Shown: positions 41,440-50,593 of the stretch, in pieces
Layout of the letters: each line of letters starts with the position of its first letter
Numbering within the stretch: the first letter of the stretch is position 1
From: Legionella sp. W10-070
GTDB lineage: Bacteria; Pseudomonadota; Gammaproteobacteria; Legionellales; Legionellaceae
Length of the DNA: 64,000 nt
Reading direction: 5' to 3'
NCBI RefSeq assembly: GCF_900640175.1
Contig: NZ_CAAAJC010000012.1
Location: forward strand, 39,606-103,605
The notes under the pieces: model-generated
The model's database searches: none
What the model was told of the DNA's origin: nothing
The model's input: the letters and a program-made list of their open reading frames with translations, nothing else
Position numbers and translations under genes: made by a program

Positions 41440-42480
41440 ATGATTAAATGGTTTAAGCGAAATCAGAATGAAACGCAGCCGACTCCCTCATCGGTCAAAG
41501 ACCCCCTTATACCTGTAGATGTCCCACAGCAGGATGAAGATAAAGAACCTGCCAGACAAGGTTTTTTTTCCCGTTTTAAGCGGGGTTTAACGAAAACACG
41601 CCAGCAGTTTGGCGACAGCATTGGCCGTTTATTATTGGGTCGAAAAGAAATTGATGCGCAGTTACTGGAGGAACTTGAAACCATTCTGTTAAGCGCGGAT
41701 CTTGGAATTGATACCTCACAAGCTATTTTAAAACAGCTTGGTGAAGATCTGGCAAGGGATCAATTAGCTGATGGTAATGCAGTTTTCCAGGCACTTAAAA
41801 AACGGCTGGAAGAAATTCTGGCAGGCTGCGAGAAACCCTTGAATCCGCACACTTCTACTCATACCCCCTTTGTTATTTTGACAGTAGGGGTCAATGGCGC
41901 AGGGAAAACCACTTCCATTGGCAAGTTAGCCAAATTATTTCAACAGCAAGGCAAGAAAGTAATGCTTGCCGCCGGGGATACCTTTCGTGCGGCAGCCGTT
42001 GAGCAGCTTCAGGTTTGGGGAGAGCGGAATCAGATTCCTGTTGTCGCTCAACATACCGGTGCTGACAGTGCCTCGGTAGTTTATGATGCTTTACAGGCAG
42101 CAAAGGCTCGTGGTATTGATATCCTCATCGCCGATACTGCCGGGCGCCTGCATACTCAAGGGAGCCTGATGGAAGAATTAAAGAAAGTTAAGCGGGTATT
42201 GCAAAAAATTGATCCAGAGGCGCCTCATGAGGTTATGTTGGTTCTGGATGCAAGCATAGGACAGAATGCCCTTAACCAGGCTCGCCAGTTTCATCAGGCA
42301 GTCGGACTGACTGGTATAACGATGACCAAACTTGATGGAACCGCAAAAGGGGGTATCCTGTTTGCAATTGCCAATGAATTAAAAATACCCTTTCGATATC
42401 TTGGAATTGGCGAAGGAATTGATGATTTACGCCCGTTTGAGGCATCACAATTTGTCAGAGCGATATTTAATGATGATTAA
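41440..42480 (+). CDS. ftsY: FtsY, signal recognition particle receptor
   Basis: 346 residues from ATG 41440 (MIKWFKRNQNE); a TTG 15 bases upstream is less likely. Acidic A domain, then the NG GTPase domain with GVNGAGKTTSIGKLA (G1), DTFRAAAVEQL, DTAGRLHT (G3) and TKLDGTAKGG (G4), ending with the FRYLGIGEGIDDLRPF closing motif. It receives SRP-ribosome complexes at the membrane. First gene of the conserved ftsY-ftsE-ftsX-rpoH order; overlaps ftsE. Confidence 0.97.
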   Translation: MIKWFKRNQNETQPTPSSVKDPLIPVDVPQQDEDKEPARQGFFSRFKRGLTKTRQQFGDSIGRLLLGRKEIDAQLLEELETILLSADLGIDTSQAILKQLGEDLARDQLADGNAVFQALKKRLEEILAGCEKPLNPHTSTHTPFVILTVGVNGAGKTTSIGKLAKLFQQQGKKVMLAAGDTFRAAAVEQLQVWGERNQIPVVAQHTGADSASVVYDALQAAKARGIDILIADTAGRLHTQGSLMEELKKVKRVLQKIDPEAPHEVMLVLDASIGQNALNQARQFHQAVGLTGITMTKLDGTAKGGILFAIANELKIPFRYLGIGEGIDDLRPFEASQFVRAIFNDD

Positions 42481-43123
42481 ATTTGATCAGGTGAGTAAGC
42501 GTTATCCTGGCGGCTTTGAAGCATTAAGTCAGGTTAACTTTGATTTGCAAAAGGGTGAAATGGCTTTTCTTACAGGGCATTCTGGCGCAGGAAAGAGTAC
42601 CCTGCTAAAGCTAATCGCCATGCTTGAATCCCCCTCCTCGGGTCAGATCATTGTCAATGGCGTGCGCTTGAACCAGTTAAAGAAAAAAGATATTTGCGCT
42701 TATCGCAGCAGCTTGGGGATCACCTTCCAATCGCCTAATTTATTAACTGACAGGACAGTTTTTGATAATGTGGCCTTGCCACTCCAGATTCATGGTTGCA
42801 GCCCCCAGATGATAACTAAAAGAGTCCATGCTGCTCTTGATATGGTTGGCTTGCTAACCAAGGAAAAAATGCTCCCGGTTCATTTGTCTGGCGGGGAGCA
42901 ACAGCGAGTGGGTATTGCTCGTGCCGTGGTGCATAAACCTGCCTTGCTTCTTGCCGATGAGCCCACCGGCAATCTTGACCCTGGCTTGTCAGCAGAAATT
43001 ATGAAACTGTTTGACCAATTCAGCCAGGTTGGAGTCAGTATCCTGATTGCTACTCATGATTTGGCGTTAATTGCCGGTATGAAACGGCGCATTTTAATGC
43101 TGAAAGGGGGGCGGATGTGTTAA
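42470..43123 (+). CDS. ftsE: FtsE, cell-division ABC ATPase
   Basis: 217 residues from one of two adjacent ATGs (42470 or 42473) inside the ftsY stop region. Walker [14 protein letters not shown], signature [14 protein letters not shown], Walker [14 protein letters not shown] and H-loop IATHD are all intact. FtsEX is an ABC transporter-like complex at the divisome that activates septal peptidoglycan hydrolases. Overlaps ftsY and ftsX, so all three are translationally coupled. Confidence 0.96.
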   Translation: MMIKFDQVSKRYPGGFEALSQVNFDLQKGEMAFLTGHSGAGKSTLLKLIAMLESPSSGQIIVNGVRLNQLKKKDICAYRSSLGITFQSPNLLTDRTVFDNVALPLQIHGCSPQMITKRVHAALDMVGLLTKEKMLPVHLSGGEQQRVGIARAVVHKPALLLADEPTGNLDPGLSAEIMKLFDQFSQVGVSILIATHDLALIAGMKRRILMLKGGRMC

Positions 43124-44046
43124 AAGAGCTTCGTTTATTAATTTCCTACCATATTCAGGCAGCAAGTAATAGCCTTAATCTGCTTTGCCGTAAACCGATG
43201 GCCACTATGATGACAGTCATTGTTATTGCCATTACCTTAACTCTACCGGCACTATTTTGGGTTTTCACCGATAACCTGCAGAAACTGTCGGGCAATTGGC
43301 AACGTAGCGGCCATATTTCCCTTTATCTTAAAACCTCGCTGTCTTCTGCAGAAGAAATCTCGGTGCTTGAGCAGGTACAGAACACAGAAGGAGTAGGAAA
43401 GGCCAGTTTAAAGCCTGCGGCAGAAGGGTTAGCTGAGCTGCAAGAACAGGAGGGAATGCATGATATTATGCGTTATTTGCCGGAAAATCCTTTGCCAGCG
43501 GTTATTGAGGTGATTCCTGCGTTAGCATTCAATAAACCCTTTCAGATAGAGCAACTATATATTAAACTAAAATCATATCCACAGGTAGAACAAGCCAAGC
43601 TGGATATGGAGTGGATAAGGCGCCTCCATGCAATCCTTGGTTTTGTGGCCAAGGCGGCACATGCTGTAATGACCTTGTTGGCTTTCGCTGTAATTTTAGT
43701 CATTGGTAATACTTTGCGCCTCGCTATCCACAATCGACATGAAGAAATTCAGGTATTAAAGTTAATCGGTGCAACCGATCCCTTCATAGCCCGGCCTTTT
43801 TTATACTCTGGTATCTGGTATAGTCTGGCTGGTGCCATATTGGCAGTGCTGTTTGTTAATATCTTTATGTTAAGTTTTGCTGTGGCGATAAAACAATTGG
43901 CTTCCGTTTATCAGATGCGTTATCCGATGATGGGATTAACAGTAAAACAGGCTTACTTGTTAGTATTGGCTTCCATTATATTAGGGTGGGTGGGTGCCAG
44001 GTTGTCAGTCAAGCGGGAACTTGCTTCTATTGAACCTTATAATTAG
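43117..44046 (+). CDS. ftsX: FtsX, cell-division membrane protein
   Basis: 309 residues from a GTG at 43117 that overlaps the ftsE end by 7 bases. Four membrane segments: near the N-terminus (MTVIVIAITLTLPALFWVF) and three at the C-terminus, enclosing a periplasmic loop of about 130 residues that engages amidase activators. Conserved FtsX core (IHNRHEEIQVLKLIGATDPF) is present. Membrane partner of FtsE. Confidence 0.95.
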   Translation: MLKELRLLISYHIQAASNSLNLLCRKPMATMMTVIVIAITLTLPALFWVFTDNLQKLSGNWQRSGHISLYLKTSLSSAEEISVLEQVQNTEGVGKASLKPAAEGLAELQEQEGMHDIMRYLPENPLPAVIEVIPALAFNKPFQIEQLYIKLKSYPQVEQAKLDMEWIRRLHAILGFVAKAAHAVMTLLAFAVILVIGNTLRLAIHNRHEEIQVLKLIGATDPFIARPFLYSGIWYSLAGAILAVLFVNIFMLSFAVAIKQLASVYQMRYPMMGLTVKQAYLLVLASIILGWVGARLSVKRELASIEPYN

Positions 44047-44119
44047 GTATAATGGCCTGCGTTTTTACTAAACTTGCTTTGATTGAAATCTTCATGGTGT
44101 TGGTAATTGGAGGATGTAT

Positions 44120-44980
44120 ATGAATCAGCAGTTACAATTGGCGTCATTTAATTTGCCTATCGGCAGTCTTGATGCTTATATCCATCGCGTTAATCAAATC
44201 CCGATGCTGTCTGCTGAAGAGGAATATAATTATGCTGAGCGCTTTCAGACCGAAGGTGATCTGGATGCTGCGCGCTATTTGGTTCTTGCTCATTTACGTT
44301 ATGTGGTACGGGTTGCCCGGGGGTATTTAGGTTATGGTTTGCCGCTTAATGATTTAATCCAGGAAGGTAATATCGGCTTGATGAAAGCAGTAAAACGATT
44401 TGACCCGAAAATAGGTGTTCGTTTGGTATCCTTTGCTGTTCATTGGATTAAAGCTGAAATCCATGAATTTGTTTTACGTAATTGGCGTATTGTTAAGATT
44501 GCCACCACTAAAGCGCAACGAAAGCTATTTTTTAACCTAAGACAAATGAAAACCCGTTTAGGCTGGTTTAACAGCGAAGAGGTTGATGCTGTTGCCAAAG
44601 ACTTGGGTGTAAGTCGTGAGGATGTTTTGCTCATGGAGCAACGCCTTAATGCTATGGATGCTTCTTATGATGCCCCGGTTTCTGATGACGACGATGAGGC
44701 ATTTAAATCGCCTGCTCATTATTTACATGATGTGAATAATGATCCGGCTTATTTGATTGAGAAAGAAGTCAGTGGTGAACATGGACGGGAACAGTTATTT
44801 CTTGCCTTGGAACAATTGGATGAGCGTAGTCAAGACATCTTGCAACAGCGTTGGTTGGCAGATGAAAAGGCTACTTTGCATGATTTGGCGGATAAGTATG
44901 GGGTATCTGCTGAACGCGTCCGCCAACTTGAGAAGAATGCCATGAAAAAACTTCGCCAATATATGGAAGAAGTGGCTTAA
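44120..44980 (+). CDS. rpoH: RpoH, heat-shock sigma factor (sigma-32)
   Basis: 286 residues from the ATG at 44120; GGAGG at 44109-44113 is too close to the ATG at 44114. Region 2 is intact ([38 protein letters not shown]), as is the RpoH box-like stretch ([17 protein letters not shown]) and region 4 helix-turn-helix ([20 protein letters not shown]). It directs transcription of chaperone and protease genes. It follows ftsX as in most gamma-proteobacteria but has its own leader, which could carry thermosensing structure; this was not resolved here. Confidence 0.97.
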   Translation: MNQQLQLASFNLPIGSLDAYIHRVNQIPMLSAEEEYNYAERFQTEGDLDAARYLVLAHLRYVVRVARGYLGYGLPLNDLIQEGNIGLMKAVKRFDPKIGVRLVSFAVHWIKAEIHEFVLRNWRIVKIATTKAQRKLFFNLRQMKTRLGWFNSEEVDAVAKDLGVSREDVLLMEQRLNAMDASYDAPVSDDDDEAFKSPAHYLHDVNNDPAYLIEKEVSGEHGREQLFLALEQLDERSQDILQQRWLADEKATLHDLADKYGVSAERVRQLEKNAMKKLRQYMEEVA

Positions 44981-45050
44981 ATCAACCAAGGGCGCCTGCC
45001 CTGGTGTGAAGTTTAGCGGATAATTAAACTGCGGTTGAAGATAGTTAACG

Positions 45051-45131
45051 GTAGCCCGGATGGAGCGCCAGCGAAATTCGGGGCATATGTTTACTATCAA
45101 GCTCGGATCGCTGGCGCTCCATCCGGGCTAC
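45051..45131. repeat. REP-type palindrome with GTAG ends
   Basis: 24-base arms, GTAGCCCGGATGGAGCGCCA plus GCGA (45051-45074) and its exact complement ending in CTAC (45108-45131), around a 33-base spacer. The GTAG tetranucleotide with a GC-rich palindrome is the form of REP sequences mobilised by RAYT transposases. No RAYT gene is in the window. It lies between rpoH and the convergent orphan gene and may also stabilise or end transcripts. Confidence 0.85.
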
Positions 45132-45155
45132 AATTTTCAGGAAAAAACCGCAGCT

Positions 45156-46124
45156 TTATTTGCCCCCAGGTTTAGGATAGTGGTTGGCTTTCTTGAATTC
45201 ATCAAGGTCAATTTTACTATCTTCTGGTTCCAGCATGCCTTGTAAATTTCCTCCCCAATAAGGCATTTTCCCATTTTTACGAGAAAACAGACGAGGAGAG
45301 CTCAGAGAGGAAATACTTTTGTATTTTTCGGTCAATTGCTCAGGTTGTTGCCGTCGCTTATCCAGGCGCTTCTGCAATAATTCGCTTAAGTTAGGTAGCT
45401 CTTTTGAATCAAGGATAAAAGAAGTGAGGACTTCAGGGCTTCTAAAATCATTATCGCCCTCACTATCTACAATGATATCCCAAATGCTGTTCTCTTCTCG
45501 TCTTATGCTTTCATCCTTGGAGGATATTGGGTCACGATAATAAACTGAACTTTCCTTACCTAGCTGCCTGAACAACTCTATAACAGGCTTACTCAGGAAA
45601 TTACTGGCCTCTTGTTGCCAGGCAATGGCTAACCATTGAATCAAATGAGCAAACTCACCATGCCGTGTATCACCAACGGCAGCGTCTTTTAACAACAAGC
45701 CATGTGCAATTGCGGCGCGGAAAATTTCTGGCCTGACGTTCTCGAGAGTTTTCCCAAAATGAGGGTTAAATCCATTTTTTCCCAATTCGTCTTCCAAGGT
45801 TTCTCTTAGTATTGATACAGAAAGTTCAGCATTGGGGACTTGTGACTTTTTTGTTCCCAGTAAATTATCAAGCGCCTTTAAATGCTGAAGTACGGCTTGC
45901 TTGTCCATGAGAAAGGCTCCAATCCTGGCACAGGCATGCATGAATTCCTCATCGGGTCTTACGGCTTTTACTTCTCCTAAGCTTAGATCGATTAAATTAC
46001 TTTTAGTATTGTTATCAAATCGATAGTTAATAATATTCTCTACTTTGCTAATTTTTTCCTCATCAGGCTTCCATTGTTCAGGATTTACAGCTGTCGGTGG
46101 GCTAAATTTTCTATATCTTCGCAT
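45156..46124 (-). CDS. Orphan soluble protein, possible Dot/Icm substrate
   Basis: 322 residues, not recognised. Predicted soluble and mostly helical with no signal peptide or membrane segment. It begins MRRYRKFSPPTAVNPEQW, has an acidic middle segment (ENSIWDIIVDSEGDNDF), and a C-terminal part rich in charged residues and Ser (KYKSISSLSSPRLFSRKNGK) ending NHYPKPGGK. AAAGG lies 8 bases before the ATG. Convergent with rpoH, monocistronic. Size, orphan status and solubility fit a Legionella effector, but the C-terminus lacks a clear Glu-rich export motif, so this is only a possibility. Confidence 0.6.
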   Translation of the reverse strand: MRRYRKFSPPTAVNPEQWKPDEEKISKVENIINYRFDNNTKSNLIDLSLGEVKAVRPDEEFMHACARIGAFLMDKQAVLQHLKALDNLLGTKKSQVPNAELSVSILRETLEDELGKNGFNPHFGKTLENVRPEIFRAAIAHGLLLKDAAVGDTRHGEFAHLIQWLAIAWQQEASNFLSKPVIELFRQLGKESSVYYRDPISSKDESIRREENSIWDIIVDSEGDNDFRSPEVLTSFILDSKELPNLSELLQKRLDKRRQQPEQLTEKYKSISSLSSPRLFSRKNGKMPYWGGNLQGMLEPEDSKIDLDEFKKANHYPKPGGK

Positions 46125-46223
46125 GGAATCAACCTTTACTTGTTAGAACAACTGGGTGAGAGCATTATCATATCACAAAAAGGTAAATATTTAATCAGAT
46201 ACGGCAATCAAGCAAACAGTTAG

Positions 46224-46391
46224 TACCGTTTCCATTTAGTTTTGACAGGTTGTTTGTCATTCCCGCAAAGGCGGGAATCCATTTTTAAGACGCTCCGTGC
46301 TATATCCTGCATGGATCCCCGCCTTCGCGGGGATGACAAGAAAAAGAACAATCTGCACAAGACAACCTGTCAAAACTAAATGGAAACGGTA
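46224..46391. mobile_element. Nested-palindrome MITE-like element, 168 bp
   Basis: Perfect 30-base terminal inverted repeats at 46224-46253 (TACCGTTTCCATTTAGTTTT and on) and 46362-46391. Inside is a second inverted repeat built on the Legionella-common GTCATTCCCGC...GCGGGAATCC motif (from about 46257 and up to 46336). No ORF of use is present, so it would need a transposase in trans. It lies in the 430-base gap between two divergent genes and shares its design with the element at 53085-53203. Confidence 0.85.
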
Positions 46392-46562
46392 GTAGTTTGT
46401 TCGTGTAGCCTATGTTTTCTTGTCAAATGTCAGAATTTTTTAATCCATTGATTTTTATCGAGAAATAATTAATAATCCTCGCTGCAAGTACCAACAGCAT
46501 GAATCATCATGCTGGCTAAATGGATTAATACAGGTTCCAACCATTAAAATGGGGTGATCAGG

Positions 46563-47009
46563 ATGAAAGCGCAGTTTCGTGTTAGTCAATACCTCAATAA
46601 TTCACAGATTTTCATTAGGTTAAACTTATGGAAAAGGTTTGTCTGTTGTTTCTGTCTGGGGTTATTTTGTTACAGTGCGGCAAGTTATAGCCAGGAGCAA
46701 TACTTTCTTTGCGGTCCAGATGAAGACGGTTGTTTTGAAGACGTTTACCAGTATTGTGCCTGTATTCCTTACAATGAAAAGGAAGCCAATAAACCTTACT
46801 GTCTTAACTTTGATGAATTAACATGCAATCCCTTGTCTCAAGTTCCAGATTGTGATCCAGGTTTTGTTTATAGGGATCAGGGAAGTTGTCTTGCGGTGAT
46901 TTACCAAAGCATTGCTGAGCCTCCTTGTCCCCTCACCACAAAATCATTTTGTCTGGAGAATCATACTTCCATATGCAATGAGGATGGCCGCCCGGAAAGC
47001 TGTCATTAA
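46563..47009 (+). CDS. Cysteine-rich secreted protein of unknown function
   Basis: About 148 residues from ATG 46563 (a GTG at 46554 is also possible). A long basic n-region precedes a hydrophobic signal segment (FVCCFCLGLFCYSAASYS). The mature part of about 100 residues has 12 cysteines, consistent with six disulfides formed in the periplasm or outside. No family recognised. A good bidirectional terminator follows. Small, exported, Cys-rich proteins are unusual in this genus and could be inhibitors, adhesins or toxins; none is demonstrated. Confidence 0.65.
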   Translation: MKAQFRVSQYLNNSQIFIRLNLWKRFVCCFCLGLFCYSAASYSQEQYFLCGPDEDGCFEDVYQYCACIPYNEKEANKPYCLNFDELTCNPLSQVPDCDPGFVYRDQGSCLAVIYQSIAEPPCPLTTKSFCLENHTSICNEDGRPESCH

Positions 47010-47048
47010 TCTGGATGCCGGGTTTCATTACAAGACGGAGGGATGGTG

Positions 47049-47083
47049 CAGCAAGCTACTTTTGCAAGGGTAGCTTGCTTTTT
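47049..47083 (+). terminator. Bidirectional Rho-independent terminator
   Basis: Stem GCAAGCTAC / GTAGCTTGC with a 10-base loop followed by TTTTT, between the convergent Cys-rich and adenosine-deaminase genes. Confidence 0.85.
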
Positions 47084-47088
47084 CTCTA

Positions 47089-48069
47089 CTAATCTTCCAG
47101 ATGCTTTTTAAGCTTTATTTTTGTTTCTTCATTAGCAAATGATGATTCAATTGCCATGGCTGTAAACTGTTTCATTTGATCATTAGTATATTGGTAGCTT
47201 TCCTGTACCCGTTGATATTCTTTAGCCAAACTGGTACGAAAAAAAGGTGGATCATCCGAGCCGAGGCTGATGGTAATATCCGCAGCCACAAGTTGAGGCA
47301 AGGGATGGTGTAATAAGTCTTTGAAAAGCCCAAGTGCAACGTTACTGGAAGGACATACCTCTAATGCGATATTACGATCTTTAAGTTGGGCAATCGTTTC
47401 CGGCGAATTAAAGGCTTGCACACCATGACCAATGCGCTGAATGGGTAAATGATGCATGGCTTCGAGCATGCCGCTGGCTGGAGAAAATTCACCGGCATGA
47501 ACAGTGCAGCCAAGGCCGCCATCGGCAGCTATTTGATAGGCTTCAACAAATAATCCTGGGGGAAAGTTGATTTCATCACCACCTAACCCAAAGCCGACAA
47601 TACAGGAAACCTTTTCTTTTAAAGCCTGTGTTGCTACCTTGACGGCGGCTTCCACACCAAAATGACGTACGGCAGTGACAATAATGCGGCCAATAATATT
47701 GTATTTTTCTTCTGCATCCATAATTGCCTGCTGAATGGCCTGTAAGTGTTCAGCCGATGGGATATCGCTCGACATTTCTGCATGATCAGGCGAATACATC
47801 ATTTCCACATAGATAGCATCTTCTTTAGCACGGGCTTTCAGGTATTCAAAAGTGATGTCGTAATAATCATCTGGCTGTTTAATTACCGCAGCCACGCTAT
47901 CATAAGCCTTCAGGAAATCGAGAAAATCAGTATAAGTATAACTTTCTCCATCTTTGGCTATTAAAGTCTCAGGCAAGGCTAGTTTATTGCGTTTAGCAAG
48001 CTTTATTGCCAGATCAGGCATGATAGTGCCTTCAAGATGAGTATGTAATTCCGCCTTTTTTATGGTCAT
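47089..48069 (-). CDS. add: Adenosine deaminase
   Basis: 326-residue zinc amidohydrolase that converts adenosine to inosine in purine salvage. All catalytic residues are visible: ELHTHLEG (His9, His11), TVHAGE (His191, Glu194), RIGHG (His215) and LGSDDP (Asp272, Asp273). Length is a little under the 333 of E. coli Add. An adenine or N6-modified adenosine deaminase specificity cannot be excluded from motifs alone. Monocistronic; divergent from the small gene at 48168. Confidence 0.9.
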   Translation of the reverse strand: MTIKKAELHTHLEGTIMPDLAIKLAKRNKLALPETLIAKDGESYTYTDFLDFLKAYDSVAAVIKQPDDYYDITFEYLKARAKEDAIYVEMMYSPDHAEMSSDIPSAEHLQAIQQAIMDAEEKYNIIGRIIVTAVRHFGVEAAVKVATQALKEKVSCIVGFGLGGDEINFPPGLFVEAYQIAADGGLGCTVHAGEFSPASGMLEAMHHLPIQRIGHGVQAFNSPETIAQLKDRNIALEVCPSSNVALGLFKDLLHHPLPQLVAADITISLGSDDPPFFRTSLAKEYQRVQESYQYTNDQMKQFTAMAIESSFANEETKIKLKKHLED

Positions 48070-48167
48070 AAAGTATTTTTCCTAATGCTGTAATTCTTGG
48101 ATGGTAACTTATCATAAAACCCGATAAAATCGCATAATAAAAGATTATATACCAACCAGGATTATTC

Positions 48168-48353
48168 ATGAGTAAAATTGATATCGACAAAGCCTATGTA
48201 AGTCCTTACGATAAGTTTCTTTTTGAGTTTGACTCAACTCATGCAAAGTCAGCATCGCAGATGAAAGAAATCAATAAGCATAAGCGTATTGCTTACCTGC
48301 GTGATAATGCTGAGCCTAAGGATTCTCGGGAGGAAATCTGGGAGGATTTTTAG
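48168..48353 (+). CDS. Small conserved hypothetical protein (61 aa)
   Basis: 61 residues, strongly charged, beginning MSKIDIDKAYVSPYDKFLFE, with a KRIAYLRDN stretch and acidic end EEIWEDF. It resembles a small family found in Legionella and Coxiella and typed as CBU_0585-like; that recollection is not verified. It is preceded by AGGATT and lies divergent from add. Predicted soluble. Function unknown. Confidence 0.65.
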   Translation: MSKIDIDKAYVSPYDKFLFEFDSTHAKSASQMKEINKHKRIAYLRDNAEPKDSREEIWEDF

Positions 48354-48394
48354 CTTCTGATATAATGCTGTCCCTATTTGATGGTAATTAATGA

Positions 48395-48420
48395 CCTGGA
48401 TGGCGCGCCATCCAGGCTAC
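48395..48420. repeat. Solo REP palindrome
   Basis: A perfect 22-base palindrome centred on GGCGCGCC (CCTGGATGGCG and complement, 48395-48416) followed by CTAC, i.e. GTAG on the other strand. Same GTAG-plus-GGATGG design as the REP pair at 45051-45131. It lies between the 61-aa gene and the convergent pit gene. Confidence 0.75.
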
Positions 48421-48462
48421 CACTTTCAAGGAAAAACAGGGTTTTAATCGCACTTTCCAATA

Positions 48463-49716
48463 TTAGCCTACAATAAGATGTAATACTTTGTAAGCTATTA
48501 TAGTCAATAGTGATGCTGCAGGTAATGTCAGTATCCAGGATGTAAAAATATTGCGAATCACAATGAGGTTTAAGGCGCCAATACCTCTGGCTAAGCCAAC
48601 ACCCAGTACTGCTCCCACCAATGTTTGTGTCGCTGAGACAGGAATGCCTATACTGGTAGCAAAAACCACGGTAGTTGCTGCTGCCAAGGTTGCAGCAAAA
48701 GCTCGGCTTGGGGTCAATGCTGTAATAGAACTGCCCACGGTTTCAATTACTTTTTTACCATACATGAGGAAGCCGGTTACAACACCGGCACAGCCAAGCA
48801 AAATAATCCAGGCAGGGTAATTAGCAGGGCCTAACGGGTTTTCGCCATTCATGATCAGGCTATAAATGATTGTTAGAGGTCCTACTGCCAGCGCTACGTC
48901 ATTAGAGCCATGCGCAAATACCATTGCACAGGCGGTTAGCCCCATAAGGACAGCAAAATATTTTTCCACCTGAATAAAACGTTCACGCCGTCGAATGCGG
49001 GGCATTTCGGGAATATGTCTCACTAAAACCATGCCAACGATGGTCAGGCTGATGCTGGATGCCAAGGTAACCGCCAGGTCCTGCTTCAGGTTAAGATGAA
49101 TATTAAAGTGATTTAAGCCTTTAAAGACAGTAATAAAGGATAATATAGAGCCAACTAAAAAGAGATAAACAGGTACATACAATTTGGCTTTTTCCAATGG
49201 ATCACTCTTAATAAAAATAGCTTGCTGGATACTGATAAACAACGCATAAGCAGTGATTCCTGCAATCAAAGGCGATGTCACCCAGCCTATGGCAATATAA
49301 TAAACCTGTTGCCAATGAATGGCATCAATGCCCAGTACAATAGCACCGAAACCAACCATAGAGCCGACAAGCGCATTGGTGATTGAAACAGGAACGCCAA
49401 TGAAGCTTGCGAGATTCATCCATACTGTACAGGCAACCAGGACACCTAACATGCCCTCAACAAGCACCAGCGGTTGATCCGATAATTGATTGCTATTAAT
49501 AATCCCATCGCGCATGGTTTCCGTTACGTCCGTTCCACCGAGAAAAGCACCGGCAAATTCAAATACCACGGCAATGATCATTGCCTGGCGGACTGTAATG
49601 GCTTTAGAGCCCATGGTTGTGCTCATGACGTTCGCAAGGTCATTAGCACCTACCCCCCAGGTCATGAAAAAACAAAAGGCAACAGCCACAATAAATAAAA
49701 CTAAAGGATAATCCAT
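48463..49716 (-). CDS. pitA: Inorganic phosphate transporter (Pit family)
   Basis: 417-residue polytopic membrane protein from ATG 49716 (MDYPLVLFIVAVAFCFFMTW). Two PHO4 repeats are visible: GANDLANVMSTTMGSKAITV near the N-terminus and FAHGSNDVALAVGPL in the second half, both with the GxND phosphate-transport motif. It imports metal-phosphate by proton symport. A frame back to 49797 overlaps the upstream gene and is rejected. Forms an operon with the DUF47 gene 12 bases upstream, which is the usual pairing. Confidence 0.94.
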   Translation of the reverse strand: MDYPLVLFIVAVAFCFFMTWGVGANDLANVMSTTMGSKAITVRQAMIIAVVFEFAGAFLGGTDVTETMRDGIINSNQLSDQPLVLVEGMLGVLVACTVWMNLASFIGVPVSITNALVGSMVGFGAIVLGIDAIHWQQVYYIAIGWVTSPLIAGITAYALFISIQQAIFIKSDPLEKAKLYVPVYLFLVGSILSFITVFKGLNHFNIHLNLKQDLAVTLASSISLTIVGMVLVRHIPEMPRIRRRERFIQVEKYFAVLMGLTACAMVFAHGSNDVALAVGPLTIIYSLIMNGENPLGPANYPAWIILLGCAGVVTGFLMYGKKVIETVGSSITALTPSRAFAATLAAATTVVFATSIGIPVSATQTLVGAVLGVGLARGIGALNLIVIRNIFTSWILTLPAASLLTIIAYKVLHLIVG

Positions 49717-49727
49717 AGAAAAACCTG

Positions 49728-50399
49728 CTACCGGGCAATGAGAATTTGCAGTCGACCGCCCACTGTTTGGGCATGATCGGCCAAGTCGCCAATCCATTGA
49801 ACCAGTTTATAGAGAAAAACTACATCTATTGCGGGCAGGTCCTTTTCCAGCTCAAATATACGGTGTCTGATATCAGCCAGTTTTTCGTCGCTATCGTGCT
49901 CAATTTCATCAAGGGTCATGATCATTTCTTCAACAATTTTTACTTCATTACCTCGAAAACCACTTTCAAGCAACTCGTCAAGCTCATTAATCGCCTTGCA
50001 AGCTTGTTTGGATGCATCCAGACAACGTTCTAAAAAAGACATAAATTCTGAGGTAAGTGCCTCAGGTATAATCATTTTGCGGCCGATAATTAATCCTGCA
50101 ATATCCTGTGCCTTATTGGCAATACGATCCTGGGCACTTAATAATTCAAGCAAATCAGTACGGGATACGGGCAGGAACAAGCCAGTCGGCAGATGCAAGC
50201 GTAAATCCCGCTTGATCATATCCGCTTCTTTTTCAATCGCTGAGATCTTTTCTTTGATATTGTCAGCAACCTGCCAATCTTGTTTAAGTATGGCTTCAAA
50301 AAAAGGGTGCAATTGTTTGGCGCAATGATGCACCTTACGCATATGCTGTTCGATAGGCCGGATGGGGGATGGCCCAAACATGTTAAATATGCTACCCAT
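49728..50399 (-). CDS. DUF47/TIGR00153 PhoU-like protein, Pit partner
   Basis: 223-residue all-helical protein of the PhoU-like DUF47 family (MGSIFNMFGPSPIRPIEQHM, then LLSAQDRIANKAQDIAGLI). Usually encoded with Pit transporters and thought to regulate phosphate import or polyphosphate. First gene of a two-gene operon with pitA. Confidence 0.92.
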   Translation of the reverse strand: MGSIFNMFGPSPIRPIEQHMRKVHHCAKQLHPFFEAILKQDWQVADNIKEKISAIEKEADMIKRDLRLHLPTGLFLPVSRTDLLELLSAQDRIANKAQDIAGLIIGRKMIIPEALTSEFMSFLERCLDASKQACKAINELDELLESGFRGNEVKIVEEMIMTLDEIEHDSDEKLADIRHRIFELEKDLPAIDVVFLYKLVQWIGDLADHAQTVGGRLQILIAR

Positions 50400-50523
50400 A
50401 TGATGTGTATTTGAAAAAGATGAGAGGATTATAAACCAAACTCACGTTTCTATAAACACCTGTACACTTAAATGACGATTAAAATTGGTTTTGATTATAA
50501 GTATTCTTCTTTAAAATCACTTT

Positions 50524-50554
50524 ATACCCAAGCATTTTGATGTATCTTGGGTAT
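50524..50554. promoter_or_regulatory. 9-bp inverted repeat upstream of the secretin-like gene
   Basis: ATACCCAAG at 50524-50532 and its exact complement at 50546-50554 around 13 bases, 40 bases before the next ATG. Could be an operator or a leader hairpin. Confidence 0.45.
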
Positions 50555-50593
50555 AGTCCTGCTACACTCTAAATACTAACCAGGAGGGTTATT

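Noticed and set aside
45060..45245. A 61-aa rightward ORF after rpoH
   Set aside because: It runs through the REP palindrome and antisense to the 322-aa gene; no coding signature.
49717..49797. N-terminal extension of the Pit transporter
   Set aside because: It overlaps the DUF47 gene, is not hydrophobic, and the conserved start MDYPLVLF lies at 49716.
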